Shown piece by piece: positions 62,801 through 64,000 of a stretch of 64,000 nt of DNA; position 1 is the first letter of the stretch; every line of letters begins with the position of its first letter. Origin of the DNA: Diphasiastrum complanatum (Eukaryota; Streptophyta; Lycopodiopsida; Lycopodiales; Lycopodiaceae). Position numbers and translations under genes: made by a program. The notes beneath the pieces are model-generated. The model had not been told where the DNA came from and ran no database searches. It saw nothing but the letters and a program-made list of their open reading frames with translations. The DNA lies in assembly GCA_029204225.1 (NCBI GenBank), contig CM055095.1, positions 45,371,446 through 45,435,445 on the forward strand, read 5' to 3'.

Positions 62801-64000
62801 TGTATTGAATTGGTTTTCCATTTCATTCTTGAACTTGACAAATGCAGCAAACACTTCATCCTTACTTTTAAGAAGATAGATCCAAGTATACCTACTAAAG
62901 TCATCAATGAAAGTTGCATACATCTTTGCCCCACCATTGCTAGTTGTACTAGAAGAATGAATATCAGAATGCACAAGTTGAAAAGCTTCTTTAGATCTAG
63001 AAGTAGATCTAGAATAAGCAAGTCTATGAGATTTGGACAAGGCACAATGTTCACAAACACTATTGTTTGCAACAAGACTTTTAGGGAGACCAAGAACAAG
63101 CTCTTTCTTTGCCATTACCTCCAAAGATTTGAAGTTGGGATGGCCCAACCTCTTGTGCCAAACTTCTTGGTTTGTCAATTGCTCCCTAGCCATACATCCT
63201 TCATGATTAGAGATCACACATGCATCAAGCTTGAAAAGTTTACCATGCCTCCTACCTTGAGCAATCAAGGATCCACATTTACTTATCAAACATGCATCTC
63301 CAATGAACTCCACATCAAGTCCTTTGTCAATCATTTGACTTACACTAAGCAAATTCTTAGTGATTGAAGGAATGTACAAGACATTTTCAAGATTTGCTTT
63401 CCTATTTGTTGAAAGGGAAATAGGAATAGTGCCTATGCCTTTGATGTCACATTGACCATCATTTGCAGTGTAGATGATGTTACCTTCTCCCTCATAAGAC
63501 AATAAGGATGTAAAGTATTCCTTATGTCTTGTCATGTGAGATGAGGCTCCACTATCAATCCACCAAGGATCATTATCATCTATGTTGGCTAACAAACTTG
63601 AAGTCATAACAAGTGATTCACATGTGTTATGTTCTTCCTCATCTATTGTAAGATTTCCTTGCCTCTCTCCTTGCTCTCTTTTCTTCTTATAACATTCATT
63701 TGCAAAATGACCTTTTATCCCACAATAAAAGCACTTGAACTTTGACTTATTGTTCTTAGTAGAAGAGGAAGAGGAAGAGTGATCATCATGATCAAAGTTA
63801 CCACGTTTGGACCATTTCCCTTTGCCTTTACCTTTGCCCTTGAATTTGCCTTTTGTGAAGAAAGCCTCTTCACCTCCACCTTGCAAGGATGCACCATCAA
63901 GCTTTGATTGCAACCTATGTTCTTCAGCCAATAAGATTTCTTGCAAGTCAACCACACTTGGCAAGACTCTTTGAATGGCAAAACTTTGCACAAGGTTAGC
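59877..64000 (-). mobile_element. Second young copia copy sharing the LTR at 59877-60531; runs off the right edge
   Basis: Every landmark of the first unit recurs exactly 5776 bp further on: LTR start, LTR end, gag-pol stop (54751 and 60527) and internal frames. No length change is therefore visible over 4.1 kb. I noticed one substitution (56955 against 62731, giving Ser or Ala in integrase). The gag-pol frame is open from 60527 to the window edge. Gag N-terminus, leader and 5' LTR lie outside the window. Confidence 0.9.
60527..64000 (-). CDS. Copia gag-pol frame of the second copy (partial)
   Basis: Open to the window edge. It covers the end of gag, zinc knuckle, protease, integrase, reverse transcriptase and RNase H, with the same sequence as the first copy apart from the one noted residue. 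It uses the same LTR-borne TGA stop. Confidence 0.92.
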   Translation of the reverse strand, partial: ANLVQSFAIQRVLPSVVDLQEILLAEEHRLQSKLDGASLQGGGEEAFFTKGKFKGKGKGKGKWSKRGNFDHDDHSSSSSSTKNNKSKFKCFYCGIKGHFANECYKKKREQGERQGNLTIDEEEHNTCESLVMTSSLLANIDDNDPWWIDSGASSHMTRHKEYFTSLLSYEGEGNIIYTANDGQCDIKGIGTIPISLSTNRKANLENVLYIPSITKNLLSVSQMIDKGLDVEFIGDACLISKCGSLIAQGRRHGKLFKLDACVISNHEGCMAREQLTNQEVWHKRLGHPNFKSLEVMAKKELVLGLPKSLVANNSVCEHCALSKSHRLAYSRSTSRSKEAFQLVHSDIHSSSTTSNGGAKMYATFIDDFSRYTWIYLLKSKDEVFAAFVKFKNEMENQFNTKIKCLRSDNGGEYTSNRFKDFCIAHGIKREMSSPRTPQQNGVAERKNRTLCECAKAMRLHANLAKSFWGEALACANYLCNRWTSASLDGKTPHEVLYGRRPSVKHCRIFGCTCFVNITLDDRTKEDPSSKKGVFVGYSEVSKAYKVYIPSTKKVVISRDVIFHEENVSNVVDVDVDVPTNHHDVQDVLDEDGDATPKQTSRKTQRQRAKPSRLTYDEKGKQVVDNSNFAFLTSFDEPTCVDEAIQKKEWIQAMDHEHQALIKSNTWRLVKLPKDKKAIGCKWIFKIKTNQDGSINKYKARLVAKGYAQEYGIDYDETFAPVAKMVTIRILISLATLYDWDMWQMDVTNAFLNGDLEEDIYMEQPEGYVSHDEPNHVCYLQKSLYGLKQAPRSWYAKLNSFLLSQNFVMSEYDHSLYFRLNENDITLLLIYVDDIILSGGNNLDIDEIKMALKREFEIQDLGKLHYILGIEIIRTSKSTFICQEKYVNSILKRFHMEDCKVVSTPMESNVKLTTRSNERSFKDITLYRKLIGSLIWLTITRPDLSFVVGKLSQFMQDPSEAHWKLGKRVLRYISGSRDFGILYGGTTPNLCGFSDSDFAGDQMDRKSTSAFAIYLGDGVVSWLSKKQPTISLSSTEAEYKALTTCTKEILWIKRMLLDLHLLEPEKTPIILCDNLSAQSLASNPVFHARSKHIEIAHHFVRDQVIAKEVELQHVSSKECVADIFTKPLGKDLYLMHRSNLGMCSKTMLKLASNVEEGV

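Overview
This window is plant nuclear DNA from a repeat-rich genome. The anchor is a complete, intron-containing gene for chloroplast cystathionine gamma-synthase (CGS), with 11 exons between 26519 and 40963 encoding 550 residues. It carries the plant-specific MTO1 leader peptide. Around it lie many Ty1/copia and Ty3/gypsy LTR retrotransposon remains, long (AG)n/(CT)n tracts and one hAT transposase fragment. There are no prokaryotic features. I cannot name the species; a large-genome land plant such as a fern or other non-flowering plant is a guess from the repeat load and from the unusual MTO1 variant.

Layout. 1-914 (minus): the N-terminal 304 codons of an unrecognised Ser/Pro-rich protein running off the left edge. 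915-4281: its upstream region, with degenerate tandem repeats, inverted repeats and G-box palindromes. 4282-10482: gypsy fossils, namely two head-to-head LTRs (the left one hit by a copia solo LTR) and a worn gypsy body. 10483-19785: a broken plus-strand copia that hosts a complete-length minus-strand copia insertion (11879-17232). 19786-25300: another LTR, then gene-free DNA with a 108-bp (AG)n tract. 25301-26518: a promoter region with three separate tandem duplications. 26519-40963: CGS, whose third intron is about 10.5 kb and holds a foldback-like palindrome array, the hAT fragment, a gypsy fossil and copia pieces. 43085-54100: further copia fossils and non-autonomous derivatives. 54101-64000: a very young copia element whose right LTR is shared with a second nearly identical copy that runs off the window.

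Biology. CGS makes cystathionine from O-phosphohomoserine and cysteine, the first committed step of plant methionine synthesis. The leader peptide in exon 1 is the one that, in Arabidopsis, stalls its own ribosome when S-adenosylmethionine is abundant. Here the core is kept but the Trp at the arrest site is replaced, which is the most interesting biological point. The second is the tandem young copia array. The LTRs of several copia elements here share TGTGAAA...TTTCACA ends, supply their own pol stop codon, and carry an identical CACACGTGTG palindrome.
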